NCBI RefSeq assembly: GCF_008085915.1
Contig: NZ_VSJK01000015.1
Location: forward strand, 56,778-120,777
DNA length: 64,000 nt
Reading direction: 5' to 3'
Origin: Oceaniovalibus sp. ACAM 378
Lineage (GTDB): Bacteria > Pseudomonadota > Alphaproteobacteria > Rhodobacterales > Rhodobacteraceae
The notes beneath the pieces are model-generated. The model was not told the DNA's origin. It searched no databases and worked only from the letters and a program-made list of their open reading frames with translations. Positions 9,351 to 20,755 of this stretch are shown here, in pieces. The translations under genes were made by a program, and so were the position numbers. The first letter of the stretch is position 1. Each line of letters opens with the position of its first letter.

Positions 9351-9660
9351 CGGCTCAGGGCGGATGCCAAATTCCCACGGCGGACACATAATCGCCGGAC
9401 GATGACGCCATCGCAACCCGCAGGGAAACAGTGTTCCCGGGATCGTCGATGCTGTCACTTTACTTAACCTTAGCAAATCGAGAGTTGTCTTGAGGCTCAG
9501 GGTGTTTGGTGCCGATTTTCGCGGTCTGCGACCGGATATCGGCAAAAGCGCCTTTGTGTCACCCTCAGACATCATCCCGAGCGTCTGAACAACAACGGGC
9601 CCCCGTATTCGGAGGGCCCGTATGATGTTCGTCGATCAGGTTTTGATCGACACGGATTGC
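9351..9660. other. Intergenic stretch with two hairpins
   Basis: No coding potential is evident. Besides the terminator at 9595-9621 it holds a perfect 8-bp inverted repeat (GTCGATCA at 9631-9638, TGATCGAC at 9644-9651, 5-nt loop) ten bases past the end of the oxidoreductase gene. Nothing recognisable lies between 9351 and 9590. Confidence 0.5.
9595..9621 (-). terminator. Terminator of the FAD dehydrogenase operon
   Basis: An 8-bp perfect GC-rich stem (ACGGGCCC at 9595-9602 with GGGCCCGT at 9614-9621) with an 11-nt loop. On the minus strand it is followed by TTGTTGTTC, a T-rich run. It lies 40 bases past the oxidoreductase stop codon. Confidence 0.7.
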
Positions 9661-11283
9661 TTATCCCTTGGCTACGCTGGCGGCGATTGCATCCACTGCG
9701 CGCAGTGACAATGCCGCGATGGTGAGACTTGGGTTGGCCGTCGCAGAGGTGGGAAAGGTGCCCGATCCCAACAGGAACAGATTGCGATGATCAAAGCTGC
9801 GCAGATCGGCGTCCACCACTGCGCTTGCCGCATCCAGGCCCATGCGGGTTGTGCCGATGACATGCCCAGACCCGTTGATATCCTCGGCGTGGTTTATATT
9901 GGTGGCACCCATTGCGGCAAACACTTCGTCGTGCGCCGCTTGTGCTGCATCCAGTCCAGCGCGTGTATAGGCGGAATAGTCATAGTGGATACGGGGCAGG
10001 GGCATGCCGTTGGCGTCGCGCTTGTCGGGGTCCAGCGTCACGCGGTTCTCGGCGTCTGGCGATTGCTCGACCAGCGACGCAAGGCGGATCTGGCGTGAGG
10101 TCGCCTTTTTGATCGCTGCGTCGAGTTCCGCCGCACGCAGCCCAGTCTTTGCCAGATCTGCTGCTGTCGACAGGGGTGCCCCTGTGGGCCAGCTGTGGCC
10201 ATCATTGCCGATCTCGATCCGGAACGCCGCGCGATCCTTGCGGAATTCGCCATCGCGGAGATTTTCAATCCCCGAGGTGGAAAGCGGACCACGGAAAGGC
10301 CAGACCGGCTCGGGCGTTTCGGCCCAGCTCAGCATGCTCGGGTGATCCATCAGGTTGCGTCCGACCTGATCGGAACTGTTGGCGATTCCGTTTGGCGCGC
10401 CTTCCTGTGCCGAATTCAACAACAACCTCGGGGTTTCAATCGCATGTGCCGCGACCACCACGACCTTGCCGGTGGCGGTTCCTGTGGTCCCATCCGCACG
10501 ACGGAAATCGACCGATGCGATCTGCCCGTCGGTACCGAGGTTCAACCGCGTGGCTGTGGTCTCGTCATGGACGACGGCACCCGCGGCTTCTGCCTGAAAG
10601 ACATGCACGGTCGCGTCATATTTCGCCTGAATCGGGCAGATCGGGATGCACGACCCGTTGCCACAGCACTCAGGACGGTCAGCGTGAAAGGTCGAGTTCC
10701 GGCCCTGGGGTGTGGAGCGGACCTGATATTTTGTGCCGTCCAATGCCTTGGCAAACTGTTTGTCGAGATAGGTCATGGGAATTACCGGCATCGGAAAATT
10801 CCCGGATCGCGGCGAGCCCAGATCTTCGTCATTGTCACCTGCCACACCGATTTCCTGTTCGGCTGCCAGATAGAATGGCTCGAGCGCATCATAGTCAAAC
10901 GGCCAATCCACCGCATGGCCGTACAGGGATTTCAGTTTGAAATCCGCCGGAACGTTGCGCAATGTGGTGCCCAGCCAGTGCCATGTCGTCCCGCCCACCA
11001 CCTTGATATAAGTGGATTTAAAATCCTCAGGCCCCATCTGCTGGTAATAATCGGCGATCCTGTGGCTGACCGGATGGGGTGCCGTGGGATCATTGGGATA
11101 GGCAGACTCTGGTACCTTGATCTTGGCATCCCAGAATGTCTGGACAGCATCCGCCCGGTTGATCCGCTTGCCACTTTCCAGAAAGGCGACCTTCAGTCCT
11201 TTTTGAGCCAGCTTCGCGCCAGCGACTGCCCCGGCGATGCCGGTGCCGATAATCAGGATGTCTGCCGTAATGTCATTTGCCAT
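9661..11283 (-). CDS. GMC-family FAD-dependent sugar/polyol dehydrogenase, large subunit
   Basis: A 540-residue flavoprotein. The Rossmann FAD motif is at residues 11-20 (IGTGIAGAVA) with an acidic ribose-binding residue in FLESG near 36. A cysteine-rich segment (CCGNGSCIPICPIQ, about residue 200) resembles the iron-sulfur or Cys loop seen in membrane-bound gluconate, sorbitol and fructose dehydrogenases. The C-terminal GMC part ends with the catalytic-region pattern NPSLTIAALSLRAVD. It oxidises a sugar or polyol and passes electrons to the quinone pool. It is paired with the Tat-exported small subunit immediately upstream; the usual cytochrome c subunit is absent. Substrate unknown. Confidence 0.88.
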   Translation of the reverse strand: MANDITADILIIGTGIAGAVAGAKLAQKGLKVAFLESGKRINRADAVQTFWDAKIKVPESAYPNDPTAPHPVSHRIADYYQQMGPEDFKSTYIKVVGGTTWHWLGTTLRNVPADFKLKSLYGHAVDWPFDYDALEPFYLAAEQEIGVAGDNDEDLGSPRSGNFPMPVIPMTYLDKQFAKALDGTKYQVRSTPQGRNSTFHADRPECCGNGSCIPICPIQAKYDATVHVFQAEAAGAVVHDETTATRLNLGTDGQIASVDFRRADGTTGTATGKVVVVAAHAIETPRLLLNSAQEGAPNGIANSSDQVGRNLMDHPSMLSWAETPEPVWPFRGPLSTSGIENLRDGEFRKDRAAFRIEIGNDGHSWPTGAPLSTAADLAKTGLRAAELDAAIKKATSRQIRLASLVEQSPDAENRVTLDPDKRDANGMPLPRIHYDYSAYTRAGLDAAQAAHDEVFAAMGATNINHAEDINGSGHVIGTTRMGLDAASAVVDADLRSFDHRNLFLLGSGTFPTSATANPSLTIAALSLRAVDAIAASVAKG

Positions 11284-11334
11284 TGGTGGATTTCCTTGGG
11301 TCTTGAGTGTGGGGATATGGGGGATTGTGCCGGG

Positions 11335-11778
11335 TCACGCCGCTGGCGGATCTGCCCAATAGCCCATGCCGCCGCCGCAATGTGCCATCGGTTTGGTGTA
11401 ATCCATCGCCTGCCAGATCAACGCTTCGGTATAGGTAAGTACTTGCAAGTCATCGGGATCTGGCGAAATTCCGGTGTACCAGGACGCCACAATGGCATTG
11501 GCCAGATCCTCCTTGCTTTCACCTGCGGCAAGGGCCGCAACCTCGTCCTCTTTTCCGGTTTCCGCAAAAGCCTTCAGCATTGCGCCTGCGATATCCTCGT
11601 AAACGCCATCTTGTCCGACCAACCTTTGCGAGAGCGCAAGAAATGCGTCAACGTCAAGATTGGCAGCCAATGCCCGACCGGGCCATTGCGACAGCGACAG
11701 CACCGACATTGCCGAAACGGCAGACAAAAGCCCCCGGCGTGTAAGGTTGGTCGGAGTTGTAACCTCGGATTGGGTCAT
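11335..11778 (-). CDS. FAD sugar dehydrogenase small subunit with Tat signal
   Basis: A 147-residue protein of the sugar-dehydrogenase small-subunit type (FAD-SLDH family). A twin-arginine signal is visible (LTRRGLLS, followed by a hydrophobic stretch and cleavage near ALAAN). The C-terminus has the family-like pattern YTEALIWQAM followed by CGGGMGYWADPP. ATG at 11778 was chosen because an AGGGG Shine-Dalgarno precedes it and the Tat signal begins soon after; the frame runs on upstream without protein-like content. Small subunits of this type carry the folded large subunit through the Tat system, which fits the large subunit lacking its own signal. Confidence 0.85.
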   Translation of the reverse strand: MTQSEVTTPTNLTRRGLLSAVSAMSVLSLSQWPGRALAANLDVDAFLALSQRLVGQDGVYEDIAGAMLKAFAETGKEDEVAALAAGESKEDLANAIVASWYTGISPDPDDLQVLTYTEALIWQAMDYTKPMAHCGGGMGYWADPPAA

Positions 11779-11981
11779 GATGGTGTCCCCTTTGTTATTG
11801 TAAGGCAAAGCGAATTTCTGTTGTGTTGTGGTACAACGCGCAGGGATTTCCAGCGGTTCCCGAATACAAAGCGACATGGTTCACGGACCATCAGTGACTT
11901 CAGTCGCAAGGGGCATTGGAACGGACAGGATGAGCAGGTCAACGAAAAGGCGCAAGTCGTGTTTGGATGAAAGACTTCCAT

Positions 11982-12029
11982 AATCGGCAGGCGGCACAAT
12001 CGACAGGCGGCACAATCGGCAGGCGGTTC
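11982..12029. repeat. Threefold 16-bp direct repeat
   Basis: Three adjoining 16-bp units of the form AATCGGCAGGCGGCAC at 11982-11997, 11998-12013 and 12014-12029. The second unit differs by one base and the third by two at its end. It lies about 170 bp upstream of the pccB start. It could be an operator array or a simple duplication. Confidence 0.75.
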
Positions 12030-12117
12030 ACCCGCTTCTTTTCGCAATGTTCTGCACCGACAGGCGGTGCCTGCGCGTTCGTAAAAATCCATTTCATGGG
12101 TCAAGTCATCCGGTTGC

Positions 12118-12125
12118 TTTGCAAA
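12118..12125. promoter_or_regulatory. TTTGCAAA box, possible PccR-type half-site
   Basis: A perfect palindromic TTTGCAAA lies 70 bp upstream of pccB. From memory, PccR (ScfR family) in Rhodobacter sphaeroides recognises two TTTGCAAA boxes separated by 4 bp. Only one box is intact here, so the function is uncertain. Confidence 0.35.
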
Positions 12126-12195
12126 AATTGCCGATCCGTCTTTGCGACGGCGCAGCGATCCGGTATCACCGGAAGAACAGCCAAGGGGGCGCGTG

Positions 12196-13728
12196 ATGAA
12201 GGACATCCTGACACAGCTTGAAATCCGCCGTGCCGAGGCGCGTGCGGGTGGCGGGCAAAAACGTATCGATGCCCAGCACGCCAAGGGAAAGCTGACCGCG
12301 CGGGAACGGGTCGATCTTTTGCTGGACGATGACAGTTTCGAAGAATTCGACATGTTCGTCACCCACCGTGCCACGGATTTCGGCATGGCCGACAACAAGG
12401 TGCCGGGCGACGGAGTCGTGACCGGCTGGGGTACGATCAACGGGCGGCAGGTCTATGTGTTCTCACAGGACTTCACCGTGTTGGGCGGGTCACTGTCGGA
12501 AACCCACGCTCAGAAGATCTGCAAGGTGATGGACATGGCGATGCGCAACGGCGCCCCTGTCATCGGGTTGAACGATTCTGGCGGCGCACGGATTCAGGAA
12601 GGTGTTGCCTCGCTGGCTGGCTATGCCGAAGTGTTCCAGAAAAACGTACTGGCCAGCGGTGTCGTGCCGCAGATCAGCGTGATCATGGGGCCTTGCGCGG
12701 GGGGCGCTGTGTATTCCCCCGCGATGACTGATTTCATCTTCATGGTGCGCGATTCGAGCTATATGTTCGTCACCGGCCCTGACGTGGTGAAAACCGTTAC
12801 CAATGAGGTGGTGACCGCCGAGGAACTGGGCGGCGCAATAACCCACACACGCAAATCCAGCGTTGCCGACGGCGCGTTTGAAAACGACGTGATTGCATTG
12901 ACCGAGGTGCGTCGGCTGTTCGATTTCCTGCCGCTGAACAACCGCTCAAAACCGCCCCGCCGGCCGTTTTTCGATCCGCCCCACCGACTGGATCACAGCC
13001 TGGACACGCTGGTGCCCGAAAACGCCAATACGCCCTATGATATGAAGGAGCTGATCGGCAAACTCGCGGATGAGGGGGACTTCTATGAAATTCAGGAAGA
13101 ATTCGCCAAAAACATCCTGATTGGGTTCATCCGGCTTGAAGGGTCCACCGTGGGCATCGTGGCGAATCAGCCGATGGTGCTCGCCGGATGTCTGGATATT
13201 GATTCGTCCCGCAAGGCCGCGCGATTCGTGCGGTTCTGTGATGCCTTTGAAATTCCAATCCTCACGCTGGTCGATGTGCCCGGATTTTTGCCCGGAACGG
13301 GGCAGGAGTTTGGTGGCGTCATCAAACACGGAGCCAAACTGCTGTTCGCCTATGGCGAGGCGACGGTGCCCAAAGTAACCGTGATCATACGCAAGGCTTA
13401 CGGCGGGGCTTATGATGTGATGGCCTCCAAACACCTGCGCGGCGATCTGAACTATGCCTGGCCCACGGCAGAGATCGCCGTGATGGGCGCGAAAGGGGCG
13501 ACGGAAATTCTGTACCGGTCCGAACTGGGCGACAGTGAGCGTATCGCGGCGCGCACCGCCGAATACGAGGCGAACTTCGCCAATCCGTTCAAAGCCGCCG
13601 AGCGCGGCTTTATCGATGAGGTGATCCGGCCCAGTGCAACCCGCAAGCGCGTTTGCCGTGCCTTTGCGTCGCTGCGTGGTAAACAATTGAGCAATCCTTG
13701 GAAAAAGCATGACAATATTCCGCTTTGA
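12196..13728 (+). CDS. pccB: Propionyl-CoA carboxylase beta chain (carboxyltransferase)
   Basis: A 510-residue carboxyltransferase subunit. Both crotonase-like halves are visible: N-terminal [12 protein letters not shown] and [12 protein letters not shown] oxyanion-hole regions, and C-terminal [12 protein letters not shown] and [11 protein letters not shown]. It transfers carboxyl from biotin on PccA to propionyl-CoA, giving (S)-methylmalonyl-CoA. ATG at 12196 has AAGGGGG about 6 bases upstream; an in-frame start 54 bases earlier lacks conserved sequence. The 3' end overlaps the next gene by 20 bases. PccA and the mutase lie downstream on the same strand. Confidence 0.95.
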   Translation: MKDILTQLEIRRAEARAGGGQKRIDAQHAKGKLTARERVDLLLDDDSFEEFDMFVTHRATDFGMADNKVPGDGVVTGWGTINGRQVYVFSQDFTVLGGSLSETHAQKICKVMDMAMRNGAPVIGLNDSGGARIQEGVASLAGYAEVFQKNVLASGVVPQISVIMGPCAGGAVYSPAMTDFIFMVRDSSYMFVTGPDVVKTVTNEVVTAEELGGAITHTRKSSVADGAFENDVIALTEVRRLFDFLPLNNRSKPPRRPFFDPPHRLDHSLDTLVPENANTPYDMKELIGKLADEGDFYEIQEEFAKNILIGFIRLEGSTVGIVANQPMVLAGCLDIDSSRKAARFVRFCDAFEIPILTLVDVPGFLPGTGQEFGGVIKHGAKLLFAYGEATVPKVTVIIRKAYGGAYDVMASKHLRGDLNYAWPTAEIAVMGAKGATEILYRSELGDSERIAARTAEYEANFANPFKAAERGFIDEVIRPSATRKRVCRAFASLRGKQLSNPWKKHDNIPL

Positions 13729-14143
13729 CGCAATGCCCGGGAAGGGCAGGGGGCACGCCCGCACCGCCATTGCGCCGTTCCTGATCGCGCTATGCGCCGC
13801 CCCGGCAACAGCGGCGATTGATCTGCCTGTCGCCGTTCCCTCGGGGCAGGCGGTGGTGTTGCAGGATGTGATTACGAACGTGCCGGGTACGGGCCTGGTC
13901 TATCGATTCCGGTTCATTGCGCCCCATGTGGCCCGCAGCAACGAGGGTGCGGTCGATGACATGCAGGCGCTCTGCGACGGCTATGCTCTGCCGCGTCTGG
14001 CCGAGCTGGGGCCGCAGCCTTCGCGGATTGCAATATCCCTTGCCGAACGGTCGGTGGAGTTCGGCGAAATATCGCCTGATGTCGTCCAGTTCTTCGAACA
14101 ATACAGTCCGGATGAGTCCGCCTGCAGATGGGAGGGTTTCTGA
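13709..14143 (+). CDS. Conserved exported protein of the pcc cluster
   Basis: A 144-residue protein with a likely signal peptide (basic start GKGRGHAR, then a hydrophobic run ending in CAAPATAA near residue 35). The mature part has two cysteines (ALCDGYA and SACRWEGF) that could form a disulfide. It starts inside the end of pccB, so translational coupling is likely. It may belong to a small Rhodobacteraceae-specific family (possibly DUF6497; unverified). Function unknown. Confidence 0.75.
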   Translation: MTIFRFDAMPGKGRGHARTAIAPFLIALCAAPATAAIDLPVAVPSGQAVVLQDVITNVPGTGLVYRFRFIAPHVARSNEGAVDDMQALCDGYALPRLAELGPQPSRIAISLAERSVEFGEISPDVVQFFEQYSPDESACRWEGF

Positions 14144-14357
14144 TGAATCCCCAGCATATCACCTTGTTTTCACAGGCTTCACGCCAAAATGATGCAGAGT
14201 TGCCACAGCGCGACGGCTTGCATCTCGGGGCATTTCAATCGAAACCGGCATCGGTTAAGATTTTGCAAGGTATCCCACAGGAGACCTGTACTTCGCACGT
14301 GGGGTGCGGCATAGGCAGAGCCATTGCCCAACCTCAAAACCTGACCAGGAGTTATCG

Positions 14358-14495
14358 ATGTCCAAGAGCATCAAAGTTGTCATGGCACTCGGCCTGTTTG
14401 CTGTTGTCGCCGCTTGCGCCCAAAAAGAAGAAGAAATCGTATACACCCAGCCGGCCATCTCGTCCGAGCCAGTATATACCGGCAAGTACAAGTAA
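14358..14495 (+). CDS. Small lipoprotein, 45 residues
   Basis: A very short exported protein: hydrophobic signal (VVMALGLFAVVAAC) ending in a lipobox with Cys20, then an acidic and Tyr-rich tail (QKEEEIVYTQPAI). A good AGGAG Shine-Dalgarno sits 6 bases before the ATG. Similar tiny lipoproteins are common between pccB and pccA in roseobacters as I remember them; role unknown. It lies 214 bp after the previous gene, enough room for its own promoter. Confidence 0.75.
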   Translation: MSKSIKVVMALGLFAVVAACAQKEEEIVYTQPAISSEPVYTGKYK

Positions 14496-14630
14496 GACTT
14501 GCTATCAGGGGCAGGCTTTCGGGTCTTGCCTTTTGGGGCAGGCGCTGGCGCCTGCCCCGTCCGTGTCTCTGCCCATCGGGTCTGTGCTAAACAGCACCCT
14601 GCCATGCCGCACCCTGCCGGGGGAAAGCGC

Positions 14631-14990
14631 ATGAGGGAAGACATGACAAAACACCGCGGCTTTCCCGGCCGCCTGCCCGGAACCGATTTCCAGTTCACTG
14701 TCCGCCGCGCCAATCCCAAGGGTGCAACGCCGCTGACCGCGCGAACGCGCCACTCTGACCGACGCCCGGCTGACCGGCGCGCGGACGAAGGGTTCCTGCT
14801 CGCCCTGTGCGAATATTTCGGCGCAGAACCGTTCGAGCGTGGCAATCTGGATGCCGGACGGCTGTCCTGGCTCTTCGGGCGCGAAGTGGTGCCCGCAGAA
14901 GATCCGTTCGACGACGCAAGCTATTCGGCGCTGCTGAGGGTGGATCTTGCTCGTGCAGCTGCCGCATTTCCCGACATCTTCAAGGGTTGA
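14631..14990 (+). CDS. Hypothetical protein of the pcc cluster
   Basis: A soluble protein of 119 residues (115 if it starts at the second ATG, 14643). No signal or membrane segment. It begins basic (FPGRLPGTDFQF, HSDRRPADRRAD) and ends in an acidic, helical part with LSWLFGREV. GGGGGAAAG precedes the first ATG at about 6 bases. I do not recognise the family. Gene-like composition and its position between pcc genes support a real gene. Confidence 0.6.
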   Translation: MREDMTKHRGFPGRLPGTDFQFTVRRANPKGATPLTARTRHSDRRPADRRADEGFLLALCEYFGAEPFERGNLDAGRLSWLFGREVVPAEDPFDDASYSALLRVDLARAAAAFPDIFKG

Positions 14991-15333
14991 CCGGCATGAT
15001 CCGGCCAATTGCACCACGAAAAAGGCGAGAATCTGCACAACCTGGCCGTGTGGCGACGCGACGGTTTCGCCCGTTAATCCTGACTGGCACTCTATGTGTC
15101 GGGGCGTCGCTTTACAGCACGAGTCGCGCCTCGGTCTGTCAAGATCGTTACCCTTCCCTTGCGTGGTCCGTCCCTTTGCGGGGCGGATCACGTCTTTGCA
15201 CCGCATCCGGGGCTTTCCGTCGGCGATGGCTTGCCGAACGGGCAATATGGGTGGGAATCGCGATTGTGGTGAGGCCCGAGCCGTGGTCAAGTGCTGTCAG
15301 TTACAAAAACAACCATGACGGAGGCAGTCAAAC
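14991..15333. other. Intergenic, no gene recognised
   Basis: A 343-bp stretch between a hypothetical gene and a small lipoprotein gene. I see no convincing protein or RNA gene; the only clear signal is the GGAGG Shine-Dalgarno for the gene at 15334. Confidence 0.4.
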
Positions 15334-15543
15334 ATGGACAAACTTTGGATTCTCGGCACCGCGGCCCTTTTGGGGCTTGGTGCATGCACTGACAACGCCG
15401 ATCTCAACCGCGCGGCAATTGGCGGCGTCGGGCTTGGTGCGGCGGCAGCGCTTACCAACAACAACGTCGGCACTGCGGTGGCCATCGGTGCAGCAGGCGG
15501 CGCCCTGTGTGACGATGTCGTGCCCGAGCTTTGCCCGCGCTGA
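15334..15543 (+). CDS. Small glycine/alanine-rich lipoprotein, 69 residues
   Basis: The signal peptide ends in a lipobox (LLGLGAC, Cys18). The mature part is a Gly/Ala-rich segment (GGVGLGAAAAL, GTAVAIGAAGGAL) reminiscent of the glycine-zipper repeats of small outer-membrane lipoproteins, and it ends with a Cys-containing tail (LCDDVVPELCPR). GGAGG precedes the ATG by 9 bases, and a strong terminator follows after 24 bases, so it is its own short unit or the end of one. Function unknown. Confidence 0.8.
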   Translation: MDKLWILGTAALLGLGACTDNADLNRAAIGGVGLGAAAALTNNNVGTAVAIGAAGGALCDDVVPELCPR

Positions 15544-15567
15544 CACGACCCCAACCGAACGGTTTTT

Positions 15568-15603
15568 AACGCCACCCGAGCCATGTGCCCGGGTGGCGTT
15601 TTG
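15568..15603 (+). terminator. Rho-independent terminator
   Basis: An 11-bp perfect stem (AACGCCACCCG at 15568-15578 with CGGGTGGCGTT at 15590-15600) followed directly by TTT. It separates the small lipoprotein gene from pccA, so pccA probably has its own promoter. Confidence 0.85.
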
Positions 15604-15685
15604 CGTTAGTCCCGACCGTTTTTCGCTCCGATCGAATTGTGCAAATCTAAGGCCACGCGGCGCGCGTGTCTGAAAGGATGTCCCG

Positions 15686-17756
<2,071 letters not shown>

Positions 17757-17758
<2 letters not shown>

Positions 17759-17992
17759 TGCCCGAACCCATCGCGAAGCCGCGCCCGGTCCGCATTGCCG
17801 CGCTGGTGGGGGCGGCCTTTGCGCGTCGATACGGACGGGCTTTCGATGGGGGTATTGGCGGTGACAGTCTTCGTCCCGCGCTTTGTTCTGGAACCATGAT
17901 CGGGGCTTCTGGTCACGGCTCTTCTGCTCGATTTTGCCCCGACCCTGCTGGCTGGCGCCACGTTCACCTTTGCCGGACAGGCGGGGACATGA
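17757..17992 (+). pseudogene. Possible decayed small membrane-protein gene
   Basis: Directly overlapping the pccA stop, one frame starts well (MPEPIAKPRPVRIAALVGAA, high GC at third positions) until about 17825. Gene-like codon use then moves to another frame, which reads VDTDGLSMGVLAVTVFVPRF, meets an in-frame TGA near 17901, and continues as LVTALLLDFAPTLLAGATF to a stop at 17992. This looks like a protein of roughly 78 residues with two membrane segments, broken by a frameshift and a nonsense codon. It could also be a chance reading. Confidence 0.35.
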
Positions 17993-17996
17993 GGGT

Positions 17997-18488
17997 TTAC
18001 CTTAGCATCGGCTGTTCGCTGATTTCCTGCTGGCGAATCGGCATCTTGTCGATGGACCGGCTGATCTCGCGCGTGCTCCAGGGCATGGGCTTGCGCAGAT
18101 TTACCGCGCCGTCCTTGTCGAGCAGCACCAGCATGAACCCGCGCGGGCGCAACTTGAGCCGGATGTCGCTGGGATTTTTCGGATCGGTATCGGTGACCAG
18201 CAGGACGTCGCGGTCGGCCAGAGTTTCGGGGCGGGCGGCCAGCAGGGTCAACTGCTCAATAAAAGCCGGATCGGCCGGAGTCTGGGCAAAGACGACGATG
18301 GGCCGGGCGATCCAGAGGAATTCCTCCAGATCGATTTCCGAAGCGGCGAACACGACCGTCGGATCGGCACGCCAGCGCTCGACAGCCCCCTCAACGGGTT
18401 CAGCGGTCTCGGCCGTCTGTGCAATCGTCGCCGCACCTATTAGGATTGCGGCAAGTGCCGGAAAAACAAGGGCTGTAAATCTGCGCAT
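17997..18488 (-). CDS. DUF4174-type exported protein
   Basis: A 163-residue protein with signal peptide ([22 protein letters not shown]). The body matches the DUF4174 pattern as I know it: a thioredoxin-like strand [18 protein letters not shown], then [32 protein letters not shown] and a C-terminal helix. ATG at 18488 has AGGAG at good spacing; the frame continues upstream into the mutase gene without conserved sequence. It lies between pccA and the mutase but on the opposite strand. Function unknown. Confidence 0.8.
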   Translation of the reverse strand: MRRFTALVFPALAAILIGAATIAQTAETAEPVEGAVERWRADPTVVFAASEIDLEEFLWIARPIVVFAQTPADPAFIEQLTLLAARPETLADRDVLLVTDTDPKNPSDIRLKLRPRGFMLVLLDKDGAVNLRKPMPWSTREISRSIDKMPIRQQEISEQPMLR

Positions 18489-18578
18489 GGAATCTCCTGT
18501 CCCAATGGATATAGGCCCTACGCCGCGAAAAACCCAGAGGGGATGGCCCATCCCCCGGTTCCACCGAAAGGACGCCCG

Positions 18579-20699
18579 ATGAGCGACTGGAAATCTCAGG
18601 CCGAAAAAGAACTGCGCGGCCGCCCTCTGGACGACCTCACGTGGCACACTGCCGAAGGTATTGCGGTGAAACCGGTGCACACCGCCGCCGACGCCGAAGG
18701 GTTGGAGCACACCGGATCGATGCCGGGGCAGGTGCCCTACACCCGTGGGCCCAAGGCGACGATGTATGCCGGGCGGCCCTGGACGATCCGACAATACGCC
18801 GGGTTCTCGACCGCCGAGGAAAGCAACGCCTTTTACCGACGCGCGCTGGATGCTGGGCAGCAGGGGGTCAGCGTGGCCTTCGATCTGGCGACCCACCGGG
18901 GCTATGACAGCGATCACGAGAGGGTCGAGGGCGACGTGGGCAAGGCCGGGGTGGCCATCGATTCAATCGAGGATATGAAGATCCTGTTCGACGGCATCCC
19001 CTTGGGCGAAATTTCGGTCAGCATGACGATGAACGGCGCGGTGATTCCGGTGCTTGCCTCGTTCATCGTGGCGGGTGAGGAACAGGGGGTCGACCGCGCG
19101 GCCCTGTCAGGCACCATCCAGAACGACATCCTGAAAGAGTTCATGGTGCGGAACACTTATATCTATCCGCCAGAACCCAGCATGCGGATCGTCGCGGACA
19201 TCATCGACTATACGGCGCGCGAAATGCCGCGTTTTAACTCGATCTCGATCAGCGGCTATCACATGCAAGAGGCGGGCGCGAACCTTGTGCAAGAGCTCGC
19301 GTTTACCCTCGCCGACGGCAAGGAATATGTGCGCACCGCTGTGGCACGAGGCATGGATGTCGATGCCTTTGCCGGGCGGTTGTCGTTCTTTTTCGCCATT
19401 GGGATGAACTTCTTCATGGAGGCGGCCAAGCTGCGGGCAGCGCGGTTCCTTTGGCACGAGATCATGACCGAATTTGCGCCGAAAAAGCCCGGCTCGCTGG
19501 TCTTGCGCACCCATTGCCAGACGTCGGGCGTGTCGCTGGCCGAGCAGGATCCCTATAACAACATCGTTCGCACCGCCTATGAGGCGATGAGCGCGGTGCT
19601 GGGCGGCACCCAGTCGCTGCACACCAACAGTTTTGACGAAGCGATCGCCCTGCCAACAGATTTTTCCGCCCGGATCGCTCGCAATACCCAGTTGATCCTG
19701 CAAAACGAAACCGGCGTGACGAATGTGGTCGATCCGCTCGCCGGGTCGTATTACGTCGAAAAGCTGACCGCAGATCTGATCACCGAGGCGCGCAAACTGA
19801 TTGCCGAAGTCGATGAAATGGGCGGCATGACCAAGGCCGTTGCCACCGGCATGCCGAAACTGCGGATCGAAGAGGCAGCGGCGAAGAAACAGGCGGCCAT
19901 CGACCGGGGCGAAGAGGTGATCGTCGGGGTCAACAAGTTCCGGCTTGAGAAAGAAGACCAACTGGACATCCGCAGCATCGACAACGCCGGTGTGCGGACA
20001 TCACAGATCGCGCGTTTGGAAAGCATCCGTGCGACCCGAGATCAGGCGGCTTGCGATGCGGCGCTGGCGGCGCTGGAGCAGGGCGCGCGGGACGGCACCG
20101 GCAACCTGTTGGCGCTGGCGATTACGGCAGCCCGGGCAAGGGCGACGGTGGGGGAAATCAGCACCGCGATGGAAAACGCATTTGGCCGGCACCGCGCCGA
20201 GGTAAAGACTTTGGCCGGCGTCTATGGCGCGGCATATGAAGGTGACGCAGAGTTCGAAGCAATTCAGGCGGACGTTGAAGCCTTCGCCGAGGAAGAGGGT
20301 CGCCGCCCCCGTATGCTGGTGGTCAAGATGGGCCAGGACGGGCACGACCGCGGCGCAAAGGTGATCGCCACTGCCTTTGCCGACATCGGCTTTGACGTGG
20401 ATGTGGGACCGTTGTTCCAGACCCCCGAGGAGGCGGCGCAGGATGCGGTGGACAACGACGTCCATGTGATCGGAATCTCGTCTCAGGCGGCGGGGCACCG
20501 GACGCTGGCGCCAAAACTGATCGAGGCACTGAACGCGGCGGGTGCGGGCGAAATTCTGGTGATCTGCGGCGGGGTGATCCCGAAACAGGACTATGCCTTC
20601 CTGATGGATGCTGGCGTCAAGGCGATCTTTGGGCCGGGCACCAACATTCCGGCGGCGGCAAAGGATATCCTGTCGCTGATCCGATCAACGCGGGGCTGA
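18579..20699 (+). CDS. mcm: Methylmalonyl-CoA mutase
   Basis: A 706-residue single-chain mutase. It opens with the CoA-side TIM-barrel region ([26 protein letters not shown]), carries [19 protein letters not shown] in the middle, and ends with a B12-binding domain containing the cobalt-ligating His589 in [11 protein letters not shown] and a GG motif (VICGGVIP). It isomerises (R)-methylmalonyl-CoA to succinyl-CoA, completing propionate assimilation begun by PccAB. ATG at 18579 has GAAAGGA upstream. No epimerase or MeaB chaperone gene lies in the window. Confidence 0.95.
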   Translation: MSDWKSQAEKELRGRPLDDLTWHTAEGIAVKPVHTAADAEGLEHTGSMPGQVPYTRGPKATMYAGRPWTIRQYAGFSTAEESNAFYRRALDAGQQGVSVAFDLATHRGYDSDHERVEGDVGKAGVAIDSIEDMKILFDGIPLGEISVSMTMNGAVIPVLASFIVAGEEQGVDRAALSGTIQNDILKEFMVRNTYIYPPEPSMRIVADIIDYTAREMPRFNSISISGYHMQEAGANLVQELAFTLADGKEYVRTAVARGMDVDAFAGRLSFFFAIGMNFFMEAAKLRAARFLWHEIMTEFAPKKPGSLVLRTHCQTSGVSLAEQDPYNNIVRTAYEAMSAVLGGTQSLHTNSFDEAIALPTDFSARIARNTQLILQNETGVTNVVDPLAGSYYVEKLTADLITEARKLIAEVDEMGGMTKAVATGMPKLRIEEAAAKKQAAIDRGEEVIVGVNKFRLEKEDQLDIRSIDNAGVRTSQIARLESIRATRDQAACDAALAALEQGARDGTGNLLALAITAARARATVGEISTAMENAFGRHRAEVKTLAGVYGAAYEGDAEFEAIQADVEAFAEEEGRRPRMLVVKMGQDGHDRGAKVIATAFADIGFDVDVGPLFQTPEEAAQDAVDNDVHVIGISSQAAGHRTLAPKLIEALNAAGAGEILVICGGVIPKQDYAFLMDAGVKAIFGPGTNIPAAAKDILSLIRSTRG

Positions 20700-20755
20700 T
20701 AGGGCAGACGTGAAACCCTCCCAAGGGAATTTGCACCGGGAAAAAGGCACGCGAT

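Larger units (their letters stand above)
11779..12195. other. Divergent control region upstream of pccB
   Basis: This 417-bp stretch separates the FAD dehydrogenase operon from pccB. It contains a threefold 16-bp repeat (11982-12029) and one TTTGCAAA box (12118-12125), listed separately. No gene for the PccR/ScfR-type regulator that commonly precedes pccB in relatives was found. Confidence 0.5.

Noticed and set aside
10195..11970. A 591-residue plus-strand reading frame opposite the FAD dehydrogenase
   Set aside because: It is the mirror of a high-GC gene; no domain is visible, while the minus strand carries clear FAD and GMC motifs and a Tat partner.
14991..15333. Possible riboswitch or small RNA before the small lipoprotein
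   Set aside because: No conserved riboswitch core or convincing hairpin-plus-U-tract could be recognised by eye.
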